A stretch of DNA of 14,560 bases from an uncultured Prevotella sp. (lineage in GTDB: Bacteria; Bacteroidota; Bacteroidia; Bacteroidales; Bacteroidaceae): contig CALFIY010000109.1 in NCBI GenBank assembly GCA_937877595.1, positions 1-14,560 of the forward strand, given 5' to 3'. The position numbers and the translations under genes were made by a program. Below, in pieces: positions 12,308 through 14,560 of the stretch (its first letter is position 1; every line of letters begins with the position of its first letter). Under the pieces are notes generated by a model. It was not told the DNA's origin and made no database searches. It saw only the letters and a program-made list of their open reading frames with translations.

Positions 12308-13144
12308 TTAATACTCCTGCTTCTCGTGATAGAGTTCGCAGTATGACAGGGGCACGATGCCGTCGGTGTCGTATGGCTGTGCCTTTAGTACGATGAAAGA
12401 GTTACGGGGGTTGCTTTTCAGCGTTTCCTCCCACTTCTTTTCGCAGTAGTCCGTGATGCGCTCCTTGGCCTCTCCTACGTCGTGAGACTTGATGATGTAG
12501 GTGTGGTTGCGCTTCTCTATGTCCTCGTCGAGGTCGTTATAGAAACGGCTCTGCACCGTGACCTTGAAATAGTCGAAGTCTGCGTCGTAGTCCTCGGGAG
12601 CGTTTACGGGAATGCACTCGTCGCTGTCCTCGATGATGTGATAGTCGCAGTTCTTAACCGACTTGACGGAAGTCCAGCCCGTCAGTCCGAGGTACATGCC
12701 AGCGTATTCGAGGGAGATAGTGATAGCCTGCTCGACGCTCTGCGCCCTCACGAGGTACTGACGTTTCAGTTCGCCCGTCTTTCCGGCCATGACCGACACC
12801 TCCCAAGGGAAGAGGCCGTTGGTAATGAAGCGCAGCACGTCATAGGGAGTGTCGGTGACGGCAATGTTCTCGATCTGCTCGGCCTGTATAGCGAACATGA
12901 CCTCTGAAATCTTGCCCTTGTCGAGGTATGTTCCGCGCTCGAAGAGTTTCTGCTTGCGCTCGATGCTTACCACCTCCTTTGTGTCCTCGTCGATGAAGTC
13001 CTCCGTCCATCGCTGGTACACGTCTTCGGCTATGTACTTGCGGTACATGGTGTTTTCGCTGGCCGTGCGCGTCACTTTGATGTCACAAGGCCGCTTCCAT
13101 TCCTGCTTTGCAGGGTCGTTCTTTTTGTCTGTTTTCTTTGCCAT
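12308..13144 (-). CDS. 278-aa protein of unknown function
   Basis: The protein is mixed alpha/beta and acidic, with a Lys-rich first 18 residues. It has two related-looking segments, QYLVRAQSVEQAITISLEYAG and HTYIIKSHDVGEAKERITDYC, each a strand ending in a hydrophobic residue followed by a helix. This recalls the repeated unit of DUF4494-type Bacteroidota proteins, but I am not sure. No catalytic motif is evident. It sits in the same operon as the SSB-like gene, with an 18-base gap from the 79-aa gene upstream. A role in phage DNA metabolism is possible from context only. Confidence 0.7.
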   Translation of the reverse strand: MAKKTDKKNDPAKQEWKRPCDIKVTRTASENTMYRKYIAEDVYQRWTEDFIDEDTKEVVSIERKQKLFERGTYLDKGKISEVMFAIQAEQIENIAVTDTPYDVLRFITNGLFPWEVSVMAGKTGELKRQYLVRAQSVEQAITISLEYAGMYLGLTGWTSVKSVKNCDYHIIEDSDECIPVNAPEDYDADFDYFKVTVQSRFYNDLDEDIEKRNHTYIIKSHDVGEAKERITDYCEKKWEETLKSNPRNSFIVLKAQPYDTDGIVPLSYCELYHEKQEY

Positions 13145-13162
13145 AATTGAATTGATATTTGA

Positions 13163-13402
13163 TTACTGAATAGCCTTTATCTGTTCCTGCAGCGCAAGGT
13201 ACTTCCGTTGCCAGTAACTTGCCATTTCAGCGGCAGCGTGCCAAGCCCTCATGTACTTCTCACGCTCGTAGCGCAGGTAGTTGTTTTCCTTGATGGCCTT
13301 GTCTGCGTAGGCTCTTTCGGGTGTGGCGAAACGTCCTTTGGAGTCTCGGCACTTCATTACGGGGTCGTGGTCGAAAAGCCCCTCTTGCTGCTTTGGTTTC
13401 AT
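13163..13402 (-). CDS. 79-aa helical protein of unknown function
   Basis: The first ~30 residues contain CRDSKGRFATPERA, and the rest (from about residue 32) is one long charged helix with aromatic residues (NNYLRYEREKYMRAWHAAAEM), likely a coiled coil. No enzymatic motif is seen. The leader is A/T-rich without a Shine-Dalgarno site, unlike the genes immediately upstream. It ends 18 bases before the 278-aa gene starts. Confidence 0.65.
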   Translation of the reverse strand: MKPKQQEGLFDHDPVMKCRDSKGRFATPERAYADKAIKENNYLRYEREKYMRAWHAAAEMASYWQRKYLALQEQIKAIQ

Positions 13403-13464
13403 TGTTTGTATAATTTGGATTGATAAATGCGTATAATTCGGAGTCGTTTCTGTGCGGCCCTCTG

Positions 13465-13659
13465 TTAGTGGTAGTTGCGACGCGTCGGGTTGCTTCGGGT
13501 GCGAAGCCAGTAGTGCCTCTGCTGGTAGTCCTTACGGGGGTGCAGACTCTCACGATAGGGAGGCGGTGGAAAACTCATGTGCAGTTGTTCGTACCAACTG
13601 GCATTCATGTATTCCTCCATGAGACGGACGGCCTTTGCCAGTAGTTTTGAGTATCTCAT
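13465..13659 (-). CDS. 64-aa basic protein of unknown function
   Basis: The product starts MRYSKLLAKAVRLMEEY and ends rich in Arg, Tyr and His. The ATG overlaps the HNH stop codon as ATGA and lies a few bases after a perfect Shine-Dalgarno AAAGGAGGT, which strongly supports translation despite the short length. A 62-base gap follows before the next gene. Function is unknown; the basic C-terminal half suggests contact with nucleic acid. Confidence 0.65.
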   Translation of the reverse strand: MRYSKLLAKAVRLMEEYMNASWYEQLHMSFPPPPYRESLHPRKDYQQRHYWLRTRSNPTRRNYH

Positions 13660-13946
13660 TTGGCACCTCCTTTCTCCTTGCTGTTGCGCCTTGTCTCGGC
13701 TCTATGCGGAGCGTCGTAGGTATTGTGGCACTTCTGACACAGGGCTCTGAGGTTGGACGGTTCGCAGTTTTCGGGCGTGTGGTCGAGGTGGGCGATAGTT
13801 AGTACTACCTTTGAGCCGTTTTCCCTTATGGTGTAGTTCGGTATGCCGCAGAACTCGCAGCAGTTTTTAGCCCGTTCCAGTATAGTGGCGCGTATCTGCT
13901 TCCAGTTCTTGGGGTAGCGGCCTTTGTTCTCTGCTTTTATTGGCAT
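13656..13946 (-). CDS. HNH endonuclease
   Basis: This 96-residue nuclease shows the full HNH signature: a first CEFC pair, AHLDH with the catalytic His, then SNLRALCQKCHNTYD with the Asn, the second Cys pair and the metal-binding His. Small HNH proteins beside phage packaging genes often aid terminase cleavage, but here it lies far from the terminase, so a role in early DNA metabolism or as a free-standing nicking enzyme is equally likely. A Shine-Dalgarno AAAGGAGGT precedes the ATG, within the end of the upstream gene, which it overlaps by 10 nt. Its own C terminus, KEKGGAK, is encoded by the next gene's Shine-Dalgarno site. Confidence 0.9.
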   Translation of the reverse strand: MPIKAENKGRYPKNWKQIRATILERAKNCCEFCGIPNYTIRENGSKVVLTIAHLDHTPENCEPSNLRALCQKCHNTYDAPHRAETRRNSKEKGGAK

Positions 13947-14185
13947 GGCTGACCTCCTTTCTTCTCAGGCTCATAGAGCTGACAGGCTGGGAGCGTGACC
14001 TTGATTTTCAGAAGGCCGTTCCTTGTGCGCCTGCTCTTTCTCACTCCGCAATACTGAATCCACGAACCGCCACATTGCCACCTCTCACGGTGCTTGCAGG
14101 TTCGGCAGGTTGCCGCTGGTTTTTGCGGCTCGACCCATCCGTATCCGTCGAAAAGGTCTGTCACCTGGTTGTTCCTGTCATTCAT
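13937..14185 (-). CDS. 82-aa Cys-rich protein of unknown function
   Basis: The protein has CRTCKHRERWQCGGSWIQYC, giving four Cys within about 20 residues, and one more in LPACQLY, a spacing that fits a single zinc site. The segment resembles small phage zinc-binding proteins with a CxxCxH pattern. It starts with ATG at 14185, overlapping the upstream stop by 4 nt, after AAAGGAGG. It ends EKKGGQPCQ, the Lys-Gly-Gly being the translated Shine-Dalgarno of the HNH gene. Function is unknown. Confidence 0.75.
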   Translation of the reverse strand: MNDRNNQVTDLFDGYGWVEPQKPAATCRTCKHRERWQCGGSWIQYCGVRKSRRTRNGLLKIKVTLPACQLYEPEKKGGQPCQ

Positions 14186-14346
14186 CGCTGGCCTCCTTTC
14201 TGTTCGTGGAACGCCTCATATTCCACCGTGTCGGAGAATATCTTCCGCATCAGCTGAATGATGTCTCTCTCCCTGTGATACTTCCGAATCTCATGGAGCG
14301 TGTCGAGGAACATCTTCTCTCGCTCATACTCTCTTGGTGTCATCAT
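14182..14346 (-). CDS. 54-aa helical protein of unknown function
   Basis: Starting at 14346, the protein reads MMTPREYEREKMFLDTLHEI and continues as a charged amphipathic helix to HEQKGGQR. I chose this start over an upstream one at 14457 because it overlaps the stop of the 41-aa membrane peptide as ATGA and follows AGGAGG at good spacing; the longer N terminus is Arg/Gly-rich antisense-like sequence. No motif is recognised. Tight overlaps on both sides place it in the small-gene operon. Confidence 0.65.
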   Translation of the reverse strand: MMTPREYEREKMFLDTLHEIRKYHRERDIIQLMRKIFSDTVEYEAFHEQKGGQR

Positions 14347-14468
14347 ACCCCAGCCTCCTCTTCCATGCCCGCACCGAGCGCGGCGACTATGAGCGCAGCA
14401 AACAGCAACACCCCGAATAACAGGACAGCCGCCGCGATGACCGTCAGGCCAATGCAAATTGCTTTCAT
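14343..14468 (-). CDS. 41-aa single-pass membrane peptide
   Basis: A short frame gives MKAICIGLTVIAAAVLLFGV, continuing hydrophobic to residue ~32 (LLFAALIVAALGA), and then an acidic tail MEEEAGV. One membrane segment of about 25-28 residues fills most of the peptide. The stop overlaps the next start as ATGA, and its last codons carry that gene's AGGAGG, so the arrangement fits its neighbours. It starts 4 bases after the stop of the partial gene at the right edge. A small membrane regulator is possible; a holin is less likely because holins are usually longer. Confidence 0.65.
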   Translation of the reverse strand: MKAICIGLTVIAAAVLLFGVLLFAALIVAALGAGMEEEAGV

Positions 14469-14472
14469 ACGC

Positions 14473-14560
14473 TTAATACCTGAATTTAGTGAAGTGAATA
14501 ATAGCGAGCGGCTGGCTCAGGTCATAGTCCTTGAACCACTCCACCCAATCAATGAGGCAG
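14473..14560 (-). CDS. 3' end of a conserved phage-type protein (partial)
   Basis: The - strand frame entering from the right edge gives 28 residues, CLIDWVEWFKDYDLSQPLAI followed by IHFTKFRY and TAA. It is clearly protein-like, with aromatic-rich helical and strand segments. I do not recognise a named family. The next gene begins 4 bases later, so it is the upstream member of the small-gene operon. Confidence 0.6.
   Translation of the reverse strand, partial: CLIDWVEWFKDYDLSQPLAIIHFTKFRY

Overview
This window looks like the packaging, head and accessory end of a tailed phage or prophage of a Bacteroidota host. Packaging and head genes in the usual order show that it is a phage: small terminase, large terminase, portal, a small zinc-ribbon protein, and a MuF-type head protein. 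Two intergenic regions carry perfect matches to the Bacteroidota -7 promoter element TAnnTTTG (858-865 on +, 11342-11349 on -), and most leaders are A-rich without a Shine-Dalgarno sequence, which points to the host phylum. I see no integrase, att site or tRNA, so free phage and prophage cannot be told apart here. Everything from 1055 to the right end reads leftwards on the - strand. Only the first ~1.06 kb carries + strand genes.

Layout, in order of transcription from the right. (1) 14560-13465: a packed run of small genes (a truncated conserved protein, a 41-aa membrane peptide, a 54-aa helical protein, a Cys-rich protein, an HNH nuclease, a 64-aa basic protein), mostly joined by 4-nt ATGA overlaps and several with strong Shine-Dalgarno sites. 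(2) 13402-11371: a 79-aa protein, a 278-aa protein, a 125-aa protein ending in an SSB-like acidic tip, a large inverted repeat, and a PD-(D/E)XK-type nuclease. (3) After a promoter, 11308-6504: S-adenosylmethionine synthetase, ParB-like protein, amino-acid:DNA transferase-like protein, P-loop 5-hmdU-DNA-kinase-like protein, GNAT acetyltransferase and radical SAM enzyme. (4) 6507-1055: TerS, TerL, portal, zinc-ribbon protein, and a MuF head protein carrying a C-terminal ADP-ribosyltransferase domain.

The most interesting part is block 3. Kinase, amino-acid:DNA transferase, acetyltransferase and radical SAM enzyme are the classes known from post-replicative thymidine hypermodification in phages such as M6 and ViI, where 5-hydroxymethyl-dU in DNA is phosphorylated, joined to an amino acid and then remodelled. 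Here they form one nearly gapless unit that runs directly into the terminase genes, and the unit is headed by a phage MetK that could supply SAM to the radical enzyme. The upstream step (dUMP hydroxymethylase) is not in the window, so the pathway is inferred, not shown.

The second notable system is the MuF-ADP-ribosyltransferase fusion at the left edge. Its toxin-like C-terminal part is visibly more AT-rich than the rest of the gene, and a 57-aa acidic gene with its own promoter runs into it head-on, overlapping by 4 nt. The first ~1 kb otherwise holds the tail of one gene, an AT-rich intergenic region with phased short repeats, and an 88-aa gene of unknown function.
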